DNA of 64,000 nt from Ruegeria pomeroyi (GCF_021405525.1 NZ_JAGQAG010000001.1:1984001-2048000), one strand, 5' to 3'. Counted from the stretch's first letter, positions 30,451 to 39,634 are shown. Made by a program: numbers and translations. The notes: generated by a model from the letters alone, not told the origin.

Positions 30451-30499
30451 ACGGTTCGCGCCGTATAGCAATCCCGATTCAGCGCGTCCAGAGGGGGAG

Positions 30500-30522
30500 G
30501 AGAAAATTCGTCGAATTTTCTC
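30500..30522. terminator. A-tract palindrome GAGAAAATTCG/CGAATTTTCTC
   Basis: Perfect 11-bp inverted repeat around one T, six bases beyond the stop of the P-loop gene. The core GAAAATTCG.CGAATTTTC recurs at 45504-45534. Confidence 0.6.
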
Positions 30523-30528
30523 ACGCGC

Positions 30529-31395
30529 TCAGCCGGGGCGGTTTTCCAGGGTGGATTCAATCAGCTCGTCGAAATCTGCGGCGTCGCGGATGGCGCCGAT
30601 CTGTTCGGCGGTGACGGTGATCCCCCAGTTGCGGGCCATGGCGCGATAGCGGGGCTGGCGATGGGCCAGCGCCTGGGCATAGGTCCAGCGGATAAAGGCG
30701 TCGGGGTCAACTTCGTCGGGCGCGCAATCGTTCTCGGCCAGATAGGCCTCCCACACCCGGGACAGGAATTCCGGCTGATAGGACATCGGTTTGGGCGCCT
30801 TGTCGAAACGGCGGATCAGCTCGGCGGTATGAGCCTCGGACCCTTCGATCCAGATCATCAGCGTGTGCTTGGACAGCTCGCTCAGCACCTGGTCGCGCGG
30901 ATCCTCGGGGTCGACCCATTCACAGATCGAGCCACCAGTGTCGCAGATGAAATGCGGATAGCCATAGAGCCGCTGCGCCCGGTCGATGAAATACTCGGTG
31001 TCGAGTAGGGCATAGATCTCGGCATGGCGGAACTGGTCTTGACGGCGGCGGTATTCGGCGATCGGCAGGCCGCCCTTTGCGGGGGCGCCGGGTTTGCCCA
31101 GGTAGGTCGAGACCGGGGTCAGGTTTTCAAACGAGATGTTCGAGCCGATATAGATCGAATCCGACATCAGGAGATCGCGCAGGAAGGGCACCTTCATCGC
31201 CTCGGCCTTGGCGTTGTCGGTGATGAACTCGCCCATGTAGCGGGTGCCGATGCGGTAGTCGATCGAGTAGTGGAACCAGTCGCCGTTGTCGCGCAACCGG
31301 TTCGAGACATGGGTCTTGCCCAGGCCCGACATGCCGAAAAAGAGCACTTTCTTGCGGCTGGCCTCGCGCCAGTCCCGAGCCGAGCCGTAGATCAT
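30529..31395 (-). CDS. P-loop NTPase of unknown function
   Basis: 288 residues. A Walker A loop GMSGLGKTHVS (about residues 21-31, Lys 27) opens an N-terminal nucleotide-binding domain, preceded by the strand KKVLFF. LMIWIEGSE near 185-195 could be a second strand. The C-terminal 90 residues are helical and Trp/Tyr/Arg-rich. The layout resembles small-molecule or nucleotide kinases rather than an ABC ATPase (no LSGGQ). I recognise no named family. Start at 31395 with GAGGGCGGG upstream. It follows an EamA transporter gene by 53 bp on the same strand. Confidence 0.75.
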   Translation of the reverse strand: MIYGSARDWREASRKKVLFFGMSGLGKTHVSNRLRDNGDWFHYSIDYRIGTRYMGEFITDNAKAEAMKVPFLRDLLMSDSIYIGSNISFENLTPVSTYLGKPGAPAKGGLPIAEYRRRQDQFRHAEIYALLDTEYFIDRAQRLYGYPHFICDTGGSICEWVDPEDPRDQVLSELSKHTLMIWIEGSEAHTAELIRRFDKAPKPMSYQPEFLSRVWEAYLAENDCAPDEVDPDAFIRWTYAQALAHRQPRYRAMARNWGITVTAEQIGAIRDAADFDELIESTLENRPG

Positions 31396-31448
31396 CCCGC
31401 CCTCATCCTTGCTGTTCTGGCCCTTGCTAATGGGCGCGGCGGGCGGGG

Positions 31449-32348
31449 TCAATCGTGGCGGCGCGGGCGGCGGTTCAGTACCATCAGGCCAAGGGCCAGC
31501 AGGGCAAGGCCGCCAAAGGCATTGGCCGGCAGCGCCTCGGATCGTATCCAGGCACCCAGGCCAATAGCCACCGGCGGGATTACCAGCGTGACCAGCATCA
31601 GGTTCCCCGCACCCGCCATCGCCAGAACCCGGTAATAAAGCAGATAGGCCCCCGCCGTGGCGACCAGCGCGTAATATCCGATCGCCGCCCAGGTCACCGG
31701 TTGCAGCGACAGGGTGACGGGCCCGTCGATCAGCAGCGCGGCGGGCAACAGGATCAGGCTCGACCCGGTCAACATTCCGGCAGCGGCCAGTTGCGGCGGC
31801 AACCCGCTCAGCCGGGCGCGCGCCCAGGCCCCGGCCAGTGCATAGGAAAGCGTGCCCGCCAGCACCGCCAGCTGCGCGGTCGAGCGCGGGTCGAACCGGG
31901 TCAGATGCTCTGGCCCGATGGCCACCACGACGCCGGCAAAGCCGATGCTCACCCCCAGCAGGCGCCGGGGCGTCAACCGCTCGTCGGCAAAGACCGCTGC
32001 CGCGACCAGCACGCCAAAGATCGCGGTGCTGGCATTCAGGATCGAGGTGAGCCCGGTCTCGATATGCAACTGGCCCCAGGCCATCAGGCCAAAGGGGATC
32101 ACGTTGTTCAAAAGCCCCATCACCAGAAAGGCGCCCCAGATGCGGGGATCGCGCGGCAGCGCGATGCGGCTGGCCCAGACCACCAGCCACAACAGCAGGG
32201 CAGCCCAGAACGTCCGGTGCAGCACTGCCGTGACCACCGGCACCTCGTCCAGCGCGATGCGGATCGCCAGGAAGGACGCGCCCCAGATCAGGCCAAGCAG
32301 CAACAGCTCGGCCCAGGCGCGGGGGGACAGGGTTTTCTGATCGTTCAT
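31449..32348 (-). CDS. EamA-family (DMT) transporter
   Basis: 299-residue inner-membrane protein with about ten hydrophobic spans in two EamA repeats: WAELLLLGLIWGASFLAIRI at the start and RFDPRSTAQLAVLAGTLSYAL opening the second half. It ends in a short basic tail NRRPRRHD, which suggests a cytoplasmic C-terminus. Members export amino acids or metabolites; the substrate cannot be predicted. It may be co-transcribed with the P-loop gene downstream. Confidence 0.85.
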   Translation of the reverse strand: MNDQKTLSPRAWAELLLLGLIWGASFLAIRIALDEVPVVTAVLHRTFWAALLLWLVVWASRIALPRDPRIWGAFLVMGLLNNVIPFGLMAWGQLHIETGLTSILNASTAIFGVLVAAAVFADERLTPRRLLGVSIGFAGVVVAIGPEHLTRFDPRSTAQLAVLAGTLSYALAGAWARARLSGLPPQLAAAGMLTGSSLILLPAALLIDGPVTLSLQPVTWAAIGYYALVATAGAYLLYYRVLAMAGAGNLMLVTLVIPPVAIGLGAWIRSEALPANAFGGLALLALGLMVLNRRPRRHD

Positions 32349-32401
32349 GCCCTGTTGTGCCCGACCCCGCGCCCCCGCGCGACCCGATTCCTGCGCCTTG
32401 A

Positions 32402-33517
32402 TCAGTTCAGCGCATAGGTGATCTGGAACCCGACGCTCCAGGCGCTGTTGCCGGTAAAGCGGGCGCCGTTGTTGGTGGTGGCATCGCCCAGATCGGTATA
32501 GCGCACGCCGCCCGAAATCTTGGCCTTGTCCAGCGAATAGGTGCCGCCCAGTCCGACGCTCCAGAACCCGTCGGTGGGGCCGAGATCGGACAGGCTGTCG
32601 CCCGAGCGCTGCTCGTATCCCAAAGTCACCGCGCCCGAGAAGGCCTCGGAGAATTTCCGCCCGATGCCCAGCGAATAGGTCACCGTATCGCTGTCGTAGT
32701 CGACCAGGTTGCTAAGCGGCGGATAATTGGGCGGGTTATAGACCAGCGCGGTCCAGTCGACCCAGCGCACGCTGCCAAAGAGAAGCGTGTCGGCGGCGAT
32801 GCCGGTCTGAAAATCCAGGTTCACCGATTGCGGCGTGCTGATCGTGCTGGATGAGGGCAGGGTGGCCACGAAGCCCGGCGGCGCAGGCGGCGGCGGGTTC
32901 AGGCTCTCGCTTTGTTGCAGGGTATGGTCGATGGCCGAGTTATAGGTCAGCGCCACCCGGGCGGCGATATCGGATCGCTCCCACGCGACGCCCACGACAT
33001 AGCCGTAATCGACCGGGCTGTCGGTGGTCACGCTATATCCGGCAGCGGCGGGAACGGTGACGCTGGCCTCGGCCCGCTGGGCGCGCAGGCCGCCGATCAC
33101 GCTCAGCCCCCGGTCAAAGCGATAGCGGAACACGGCGGTCAGCGCGTCGGTATCGGCCTTGGCCCTGAGCACATCGCGGCGCCCGCCCGGAACCGGGTTT
33201 TGCGATAGCGGATAGGCGGCGTCATAGGTGATGTCGGCGCCAAAGGGCTGGTCATAGATCAGCGCGAAATCCAGCCGGTTGGTCAGCGCTTTCTTATAGG
33301 CGAAATGCGGCAGGACAAAGCTGTTGGCCACATTGCCCGAGGGCACACCGCCCAGGCTGCCGCTGACGCGGGGGTCGGTCCAGCCGAGGCGAAACTGGAC
33401 CGCATCGCCCTCTTCAAAGAGGATGTTGATGCCCTGGCCTGATCGGTCAAGGCCGCCCGCCTGTGCCGCCACCGTCAGGGTGCACAAAGCCAGCGCACCC
33501 GAAAGCGCGTATCTCAT
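32402..33517 (-). CDS. FadL-like outer-membrane transport protein
   Basis: 371 residues with a signal peptide (MRYALSGALALCTLTVAAQAGG, cleavage near 20) and alternating beta-barrel sequence ending in aromatic/Asn residues (WSVGFQITYALN). GGLDRSGQGINILFEEGDAVQF is the FadL-type N-terminal hatch region. FadL proteins carry long-chain fatty acids or other hydrophobic compounds across the outer membrane. The start at 33517 has GGGAGAG seven bases upstream. It is monocistronic by spacing. Confidence 0.82.
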   Translation of the reverse strand: MRYALSGALALCTLTVAAQAGGLDRSGQGINILFEEGDAVQFRLGWTDPRVSGSLGGVPSGNVANSFVLPHFAYKKALTNRLDFALIYDQPFGADITYDAAYPLSQNPVPGGRRDVLRAKADTDALTAVFRYRFDRGLSVIGGLRAQRAEASVTVPAAAGYSVTTDSPVDYGYVVGVAWERSDIAARVALTYNSAIDHTLQQSESLNPPPPAPPGFVATLPSSSTISTPQSVNLDFQTGIAADTLLFGSVRWVDWTALVYNPPNYPPLSNLVDYDSDTVTYSLGIGRKFSEAFSGAVTLGYEQRSGDSLSDLGPTDGFWSVGLGGTYSLDKAKISGGVRYTDLGDATTNNGARFTGNSAWSVGFQITYALN

Positions 33518-33654
33518 TGATCTCTCCCAGATATCTCCGTCCCGCGCAGGTGAGTGGCTGCGGGGATTTCCCATTGTGGTGAGATCAAGTTATGGGGGTG
33601 TACAGATCGGTCAACTCTTGACGATGGGTCAGCTCGCGCCGGATTGAGAGAGCG

Positions 33655-34521
33655 TTACCGCGCCGTGTTCCGGGTCTCGGCAAGGATATTGAGGTAGTTG
33701 CCGGCAAAGATCACTGCGGCGCCGACGAAAACCCAGATATCCAGTGCCTCGCCATAGAGCAGCATGCCTACCACGGCGATGGTGGGCAGGCGGGCAAAAT
33801 CGATGGGGACGACCACGGTGGCGGGGGCAATGGCCAGCGCGTTGGTGATGCAGAAATGCGCCAGAAGACCGGCTAGCCCCACCAGCACCAGATAGGGCGC
33901 GGTGCCGAGCGTGGGCAGTGCAATCTGACCGTCATGGCCCGAGGCCACCAGCCCCAGCACCGCCTGCATGATCGTCAGCCAGAACATGATGCAGCCGATA
34001 CTGGCAAGCCGTGTGAGCTTTTTTGTGGAAATCGTTGTCATGGCAAAGAAAATCGCCGACAATGCCGCCGTGACAATGCCGATATTGAGACTGCTGGCGC
34101 CGGGACGGGCGACGATCAGGATCCCGATGAAGCCGATGACCGCCGCGGCCACGCGCACCCGTGTCATCCGTTCACCCAAAAGCAGCGGTGACAGCAGGAT
34201 GACCCAAAGCGGCTGGGTGAATTCCAGCGCAAAGACCTGCGCCAGCGGAATCACGGTCACGGCAAAGAACCACAGGTTCTGGCCGGTGAAATGCACCGCA
34301 TTGCGCAGCGCGTGTAGACCCAGCGCGCGGGTGCTGACCTGATGCCATTTACCGCTGAAGGTGAGCGCCAGCGACACCACCAGCACGCCTACAAAGCTGC
34401 GATACATCATGATTTCGAATGTATCATGCACGGCGCTCAACTCGCGCCCGGCCACCGCCATCGCCGAGAACGAGGCGATGGCACCGGTCATCCACAGCGC
34501 GGCGCGGGCGATGGGGCTCAT
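33655..34521 (-). CDS. EamA-family (DMT) transporter
   Basis: 288 residues, about ten transmembrane segments in two EamA halves (ALWMTGAIASFSAMAVAGREL first; NIGIVTAALSAIFFAMTTISTKKL opening the second). It is only distantly like the EamA protein at 31449. Substrate unknown. It lies 33 bp downstream of guaA on the same strand, with no clear hairpin between, so read-through from guaA is possible. Confidence 0.85.
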   Translation of the reverse strand: MSPIARAALWMTGAIASFSAMAVAGRELSAVHDTFEIMMYRSFVGVLVVSLALTFSGKWHQVSTRALGLHALRNAVHFTGQNLWFFAVTVIPLAQVFALEFTQPLWVILLSPLLLGERMTRVRVAAAVIGFIGILIVARPGASSLNIGIVTAALSAIFFAMTTISTKKLTRLASIGCIMFWLTIMQAVLGLVASGHDGQIALPTLGTAPYLVLVGLAGLLAHFCITNALAIAPATVVVPIDFARLPTIAVVGMLLYGEALDIWVFVGAAVIFAGNYLNILAETRNTAR

Positions 34522-34554
34522 GCCGCTATCGGGCAGGCCGCGTGGGGGGCATGG

Positions 34555-36114
34555 TCACTCCCACTCGATGGTTCCCGGAGGTTTCGAGGTGATGTCATAG
34601 GTGCAGCGGTTGATGCCCTTGACCTCGTTGATGATCCGGGTAGCGGTTTCCCCCAGGAACTCGTGGGTGAACGGGTAGTAATCGGCGGTCATGCCATCGA
34701 CCGACGTCACCGCCCGCAGCGCACAGGCATAATCATAGGTGCGCCCGTCGCCCATCACGCCGACGGTGCGGACCGGCAGGATCGCAACAAAGGCCTGCCA
34801 GATCTCGTCATAGAGCCCGTGTTTGCGGATCTGGTCGATATAGATCGCGTCGGCCTCGCGCAGGATCTCCAGCTTTTCGCGGGTGATCTCGCCGGGGCAG
34901 CGGATGGCCAGGCCCGGTCCGGGGAAGGGGTGGCGGCCGATGAAGCTTTGCGGCAGGCCCAGTTCGCGGCCCAGCGCGCGGACCTCGTCCTTGAACAGCT
35001 CGCGCAGCGGCTCGACCAGTTTCAGACCCATCTTTTCCGGCAAGCCGCCCACATTGTGGTGGCTCTTGATCGTCACCGAGGGGCCACCCGAGAAGCTGAC
35101 CGATTCGATCACGTCGGGGTAAAGCGTGCCCTGGGCGAGGAATTCGGCGCCCTCGATGGTGTCGGCATGTTTCTGGAACACGTCGATGAAGAGTTTGCCG
35201 ATGATCTTGCGCTTGGTTTCCGGGTCGGACTGGCCGTCAAGCTCGCCCAGGAACAGGTCGGATTCGTCGGCATGGATGAGCTGGATGTTGTAGTTGTCGC
35301 GGAACATGCCGACGACCTCGGCCGCCTCGTTCTTGCGCAACAGCCCGTGATCGACAAAGACGCAGGTGAGCTGGTCGCCGATCGCCTCGTGAATGAGGAT
35401 CGCGGCGACGGAACTGTCGACACCACCCGAGAGGCCGCAGATGACTTTCTTTTCGCCCACCTGCTCGCGGATCTTGCGGATCATCTCTTCGCGATAGGCG
35501 CCCATGGTCCAGTCGCCCTTGAACCCCGCCAGACGCACGAAGTTTTCGTAGAGCTTTGCGCCGTTCGGGGTGTGGTGCACCTCGGGGTGGAACTGGACCG
35601 CATAGAAATGCCGGCTGGTGTCGGCGGTGATGGCAAAGGGCGCGCCGGGCGAGGTGCCGTAGACCTCGAACCCGGGGGCGATTTCGGCGACGTGGTCGCC
35701 ATGGCTCATCCAGACCTGTTCGCGACCGTCGGCGAACCAGCCGTCGAGAATGTCGAGCGTGCCCTTGGGCGTGACATAGGCGCGGCCAAACTCGGCGGTG
35801 CCGTGGCCGGATTCGACGCGGCCGCCGAGCTGGGTCATCATCGTCTGCTGGCCATAGCAGATCCCCAGGATCGGCACGCCATAGTCGAAGATCTCCTGCG
35901 GTGCGCGGGGGCTGCCCTCGCGCGTGACGCTGTCGGGTCCGCCCGAGAAGATCACCGCCCGTGGCGCCATTTCGCGCACGAAGTCCATGGTGACGTTCTG
36001 ATAAGGGTGGATTTCGCAATAGACGTTCAGCTCGCGCAGGCGGCGGGCGATCAGCTGCGTTACCTGGCTGCCGAAGTCGATGATCAGAAGGCGGTCGTGG
36101 GATGTCTGGCTCAT
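34555..36114 (-). CDS. guaA: GMP synthase (glutamine-hydrolysing)
   Basis: Converts XMP to GMP with glutamine and ATP. N-terminal class I amidotransferase domain (Cys at about 86 in GICYGQQ, then the QFHPEVHHT His-Glu pair near 175), PP-loop ATPase domain ([11 protein letters not shown] near 230) and C-terminal dimerisation domain ending in [10 protein letters not shown]. The 519 residues are full length. Two strong palindromes lie 45-90 bp upstream of the start. Confidence 0.97.
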   Translation of the reverse strand: MSQTSHDRLLIIDFGSQVTQLIARRLRELNVYCEIHPYQNVTMDFVREMAPRAVIFSGGPDSVTREGSPRAPQEIFDYGVPILGICYGQQTMMTQLGGRVESGHGTAEFGRAYVTPKGTLDILDGWFADGREQVWMSHGDHVAEIAPGFEVYGTSPGAPFAITADTSRHFYAVQFHPEVHHTPNGAKLYENFVRLAGFKGDWTMGAYREEMIRKIREQVGEKKVICGLSGGVDSSVAAILIHEAIGDQLTCVFVDHGLLRKNEAAEVVGMFRDNYNIQLIHADESDLFLGELDGQSDPETKRKIIGKLFIDVFQKHADTIEGAEFLAQGTLYPDVIESVSFSGGPSVTIKSHHNVGGLPEKMGLKLVEPLRELFKDEVRALGRELGLPQSFIGRHPFPGPGLAIRCPGEITREKLEILREADAIYIDQIRKHGLYDEIWQAFVAILPVRTVGVMGDGRTYDYACALRAVTSVDGMTADYYPFTHEFLGETATRIINEVKGINRCTYDITSKPPGTIEWE

Positions 36115-36158
36115 GTCAGGCTCTTAGGGCGCGGTCTGGCGTTGCGCAAGAGGTGGCG

Positions 36159-36204
36159 CCGGAAAACGGCGCGTTTTCCGGGCCGTTTTCCATATGGAAA
36201 ACGG
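36159..36204. repeat. Two adjacent palindromes upstream of guaA
   Basis: CCGGAAAACG/CGTTTTCCGG (10 bp, loop GCG, 36159-36181), then a perfect 22-bp palindrome with arm CCGTTTTCCAT (36183-36204). Unlike the other hairpin groups in the window, this lies between divergent start sites, not gene ends. The remainder of 36205-36350 has no gene. Confidence 0.8.
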
Positions 36205-36350
36205 TGCCGCGCCGGATCGGCGTGGCGCGCTGTCGCTCAAAGGCGCGTTACATGTCGCTTTTCCCCCCAGAGCGCCGCAATCCACGTTCGAAATCGGCAA
36301 GCGCCTGATAAAAGACAGTCCACGCTAACCAATCACCCAGGGGATCAACC

Positions 36351-37895
36351 ATGGAAGAGGCAATGACCCGGCGACGCGCCCGGGGCGGCGGTGGTGCCGC
36401 CCGCCGTGCCGAACGCTCGGCGGTTGTGATCGAGACCGCCAAATACATCGAACGTAACATCCCCAATTTCGAGGTGCTCAACGAAGAGGCGCTCGAAATC
36501 ATCGAGGCGAATGCCGAGACGGTGCTGGCCGAGATCGGTGTCAACTTCGTCAACAACCCCGCAGCACTGGAGCGCTGGCGCGCGGCCGGGGCCGAGGTCG
36601 AGGATGAGCGGGTGCGCATCCCCCGCGGGCTGGCGCGCAAGCTTTGCTCCACCGCCCCCAGCCAGTTCACCCAGTATGCCCGTAATCCCGAGAAATCGGT
36701 GGTTATCGGCGGTCGCAATCTGGTTCTCGCACCGGTTTATGGCCCGCCCTTCGTGCGTGACGCACAAGGTGGGCGCCGCTATGCGACCATGGCCGATTTC
36801 GAGAAGTTCGTGAAGCTGGCCTATATGTCGAAATGGCTGCACCATTCCGGCGGCACCGTGTGCGAGCCCACCGACATTCCGGTGAACAAGCGTCACCTGG
36901 ACATGCTGATGGCGCATATGACATTGAGCGACAAGCCGTTCATGGGGTCTGTCACCGCGCCGGAGCGGGCGCAGGATTCGGTCGAGATGTGCGAGATCCT
37001 GTTCGGCAAGGAGTTCGTGCGCGACAACACGGTGATGACCTCGCTGGTCAACATCAACTCGCCGATGACCTTCGACGACATCATGATGGGCGCGCTTGAG
37101 GTCTATGCGGCCAGCAACCAGGCCTGCATCATCTCTCCGTTCATCGTCGGCGGCGCAATGGCTCCGGTGTCGGTGGCGGGTACGCTGACCCAGGTTCTGG
37201 CCGAGGTTCTGGCCGGTGTCGCCTATAGCCAGTTGATCCGCCCCGGCGCGCCGGTGATCTTTGGTGCCTTCGTGTCGTCGATCGACATGAATTCGGGCGC
37301 GCCCACCTTTGGTACGCCCGAGGCAAGCCTCGTCACCTATGGCGCCGGTCAGCTGGCGCGGCGTCTGGGCCTGCCGTTCCGCTCGGCGGGGTCGTTCTGC
37401 GGCTCGAAACTGCCTGATGCGCAGGCGGCCTATGAAACCGCCAACTCGCTCAACATGGGGTTGCTCTCGGGCGTGAACTTCATGCTGCATGCCTGCGGCT
37501 GGCTCGAAGGTGGCCTGGTGGCGGATTTCGAGAAATTCGTCATGGATGCCGATCAGTTGGGCGCATTGCACGGGTTGGCCAAGGGCGTTCCCGTCGATGC
37601 CGAGCATCAGGCGATGGGCGCAATCCGCGAGGTGGGGCCGGGCGGCCACTACCTTGGCTGTGCCCATACCCAGGCCAATTTCAAATCCGCCTTCTGGAAA
37701 TCCGAACTGCTCGACTACAAGCCGTTCGAAACCTGGGAGGAAGAGGGCGCGCGCGACACCTATGCGCTGGCCTCGGGCCGGGTCGAGAAACTGTTGGGCG
37801 CCTATCAGCAGCCCGCACTCGACCCCGAGATCGCCGGTGCGCTGGCGGCCTATGTGGCCGAGAAGAAGGCCTCGATGCCCGACGCCTTCATGTAA
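36351..37895 (+). CDS. Trimethylamine methyltransferase family protein (MttB-like, no pyrrolysine)
   Basis: 514 residues of the MttB superfamily, corrinoid-dependent methyltransferases acting on quaternary or tertiary amines. Recognisable blocks are EALEIIEANAETVLAEIGVNF, TDIPVNKRHLDMLMAHM, GGAMAPVSVAGTLTQVLAEVLAG and AGSFCGSKLPDAQAAYETAN. There is no in-frame amber codon, so it belongs to the non-pyrrolysine branch that includes glycine-betaine and carnitine demethylases. No corrinoid protein or reductive activator lies nearby. The basic N-terminus (TRRRARGGGGAARRAERS) is unusual. Substrate unknown. The gene's stop is one base from that of DUF6477. Confidence 0.85.
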   Translation: MEEAMTRRRARGGGGAARRAERSAVVIETAKYIERNIPNFEVLNEEALEIIEANAETVLAEIGVNFVNNPAALERWRAAGAEVEDERVRIPRGLARKLCSTAPSQFTQYARNPEKSVVIGGRNLVLAPVYGPPFVRDAQGGRRYATMADFEKFVKLAYMSKWLHHSGGTVCEPTDIPVNKRHLDMLMAHMTLSDKPFMGSVTAPERAQDSVEMCEILFGKEFVRDNTVMTSLVNINSPMTFDDIMMGALEVYAASNQACIISPFIVGGAMAPVSVAGTLTQVLAEVLAGVAYSQLIRPGAPVIFGAFVSSIDMNSGAPTFGTPEASLVTYGAGQLARRLGLPFRSAGSFCGSKLPDAQAAYETANSLNMGLLSGVNFMLHACGWLEGGLVADFEKFVMDADQLGALHGLAKGVPVDAEHQAMGAIREVGPGGHYLGCAHTQANFKSAFWKSELLDYKPFETWEEEGARDTYALASGRVEKLLGAYQQPALDPEIAGALAAYVAEKKASMPDAFM

Positions 37896-37896
37896 G

Positions 37897-38196
37897 TTAC
37901 GCGTCTTGCGGGGCGTGGCTGGTCTGCACCAGCTGCGCCTCGCCCATCATGGCGATCAGCAGGTCCACGTGCCGGGGCAGCGAATATCCCGCATCCTCTG
38001 CGCGCCGCTGCTCGTCCAGAACCCTTTCCAGCTCCAACAGCCGCATCAGCGCCGCCGCCGGGCGCGGCAGCTTGCCGTATCCAAGGATACGTTGCAGGTG
38101 GCGGTCGCGGTTGTATTCCGCCTGGCCAAAGCGTGCGGCGCGGATCAGCAGGCGCGGGCGGCGCAGTTGCGATACCATGGACATCAGGTCCTGCAT
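37897..38196 (-). CDS. DUF6477 family protein
   Basis: 99 residues beginning MQDLMSMVSQLRRPRLLIRAARFGQ, then a basic helical stretch EYNRDRHLQRILGYGKLP and an acidic C-terminal half. No enzyme or membrane features. I recall such proteins as a Rhodobacterales family found beside the DUF6456 regulator. In R. capsulatus the genes rcc01865/rcc01866, needed for gene transfer agent production, are adjacent; that this gene is the counterpart of rcc01866 is an inference. Start at 38196 supported by AAAGGAAA. Divergent from the DUF6456 gene, with 242 bp between. Confidence 0.75.
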   Translation of the reverse strand: MQDLMSMVSQLRRPRLLIRAARFGQAEYNRDRHLQRILGYGKLPRPAAALMRLLELERVLDEQRRAEDAGYSLPRHVDLLIAMMGEAQLVQTSHAPQDA

Positions 38197-38336
38197 GACA
38201 TTTCCTTTCCCTAAACGATGTTCGCCACATTTCTGCCACAACCATTGCGGGTGTTGCTTTGATTTGGAAACTACCGTGCGCTGACTTCAGAACTGTTTAT
38301 TCTTTCGAAACAATGATGGGCTGGTCAGCAGATATC

Positions 38337-38351
38337 TTAACGAACAAGTAA
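38337..38351. promoter_or_regulatory. CtrA-like site (TTAA-N7-GTAA)
   Basis: TTAACGAACAAGTAA differs from the CtrA consensus TTAA-N7-TTAA at one base. It lies 88 bp upstream of the DUF6456 gene in the divergent region. In Rhodobacterales CtrA controls gene transfer agent genes, which fits the inferred role. By-eye match only. Confidence 0.4.
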
Positions 38352-38438
38352 CCAATGCAACCATAAGGTGTGTGCGCAACTCGGGGGATAACTGCTGGAT
38401 AAAAGGGTCAGTCAATTTGCCTTTGAGGGTAGGACACG

Positions 38439-39593
38439 ATGGGTAACTGGGCAGAAAACGCCGTCCCCGGCTGGGTTCCCGAAAGCGCGCAGCGCTATCT
38501 GGCTCATACCGAGGCGGGGTTCTCGATCCGGGATCTGGCGCGCGGTGCGGGGTGTCATGCCTCGACCGTGCTGCGTCAGATCCGGCGGGTTGAAATGCGG
38601 CGGGACGATCCCCTGGTGGACGCGGCGCTCGAGGCATTGGCGGCCACTCATTTCCCGCCGCTGAAACTCAGCAGATCGCCGGTTTCGCGCGGTGGCGACA
38701 AGCCAGAGGATACCGCCCCGATGACGAAGCCCGCCCAACAGATCGAGGAGACCCCCGACGCCGCCACCTTTGACCTGGAGGCCACGCGTATCCTGCGGCG
38801 GCTATGCGAAAGCGGCGCGGTGCTGGCGGTGGCCGAGGATATGGACAAGGCCGTGGTGGTGCGCGACGACGGCAAGGGCGGCAATACCCGCACCGCCGTG
38901 GTCAGCTGCGCGATGGCGCAGGCGCTGGCGCTCAAGGACTGGATCGCCTGCGACAAGCCGGGCCGGATCAGCCGCTATTACCTGACCACCGCCGGGCGTG
39001 GCGCCCTGGGCCGGCTGCTGGCCGAGGCCGAGAACCGCGCCCGCGCCGCGCAGGACGGGTTCGCCGAGGCGCAAAGCCCCTTTGCGGCGCAACACCGGGT
39101 GATGGGGGAAAAAACCGTGGCGGGCGAGGCCGGTGAACGGCCGCGCCGGGTGCGCTACAACATGGCGGAAAGTCCCCTGATCGCGCTGGCCCGGCGCAAG
39201 GATCGTGATGGTCAGCCCTTTCTGGACGACACGCTGGTGCGCGCGGGCGAGCGGCTGCGCGAGGATTTCGAACTGGCGCAGATGGGTCCCAACATCGCGC
39301 AGAACTGGGACCGGTTCCTGACCGGCGGCGCGAGGGGCGGTTTTCACCCCGACAGCGGTGTCGGTCATGGCCCCGAGGCTGCCCGCGACCGCGTGGCGCG
39401 CGCGCTATCCGAGCTGGGGCCGGGGCTGAGCGATGTGGCGCTGCGCTGCTGCTGCTATCTGGAGGGGCTGGAACTGGCCGAAAAACGCATGGGCTGGTCG
39501 GCGCGGTCCGGCAAGATCGTGCTGCGCATCGCCCTGCAACGGCTCAAGCGGCATTACGAGGAACAGAGCGGGCGCGACCGGCTGATCGGATAA
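38439..39593 (+). CDS. DUF6456 helix-turn-helix regulator, probable GTA activator GafA
   Basis: 384 residues. An N-terminal helix-turn-helix (about 22-50: HTEAGFSIRDLARGAGCHASTVLRQIRRV) is followed by a variable acidic linker, a middle winged-helix-like part (AVLAVAEDMDKAVVVRDD ... RYYLTTAGRGALGRLL) and a conserved C-terminal domain (about 240-380, SPLIALARRKDRDGQPFL ... IVLRIALQRLKRHYEEQ) that looks like a sigma-factor or phage-type DNA-binding module. R. capsulatus GafA has a DNA-binding N-terminus and a C-terminus that contacts the RNA polymerase omega subunit. Assignment as GafA rests on domain likeness and the DUF6477 neighbour, so it is probable, not certain. Confidence 0.7.
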   Translation: MGNWAENAVPGWVPESAQRYLAHTEAGFSIRDLARGAGCHASTVLRQIRRVEMRRDDPLVDAALEALAATHFPPLKLSRSPVSRGGDKPEDTAPMTKPAQQIEETPDAATFDLEATRILRRLCESGAVLAVAEDMDKAVVVRDDGKGGNTRTAVVSCAMAQALALKDWIACDKPGRISRYYLTTAGRGALGRLLAEAENRARAAQDGFAEAQSPFAAQHRVMGEKTVAGEAGERPRRVRYNMAESPLIALARRKDRDGQPFLDDTLVRAGERLREDFELAQMGPNIAQNWDRFLTGGARGGFHPDSGVGHGPEAARDRVARALSELGPGLSDVALRCCCYLEGLELAEKRMGWSARSGKIVLRIALQRLKRHYEEQSGRDRLIG

Positions 39594-39634
39594 TCCCGGG
39601 TTGTTGCCGGGGGTGATTGCGATATGTTTCGCCT

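Noticed and set aside
34342-36366. 674-codon plus-strand open frame
   Set aside because: Antisense of guaA and its upstream region; no protein-like motif.
36351-37895. Pyrrolysine-type trimethylamine methyltransferase
   Set aside because: The frame is read through without an in-frame amber codon and no pyl genes are present.
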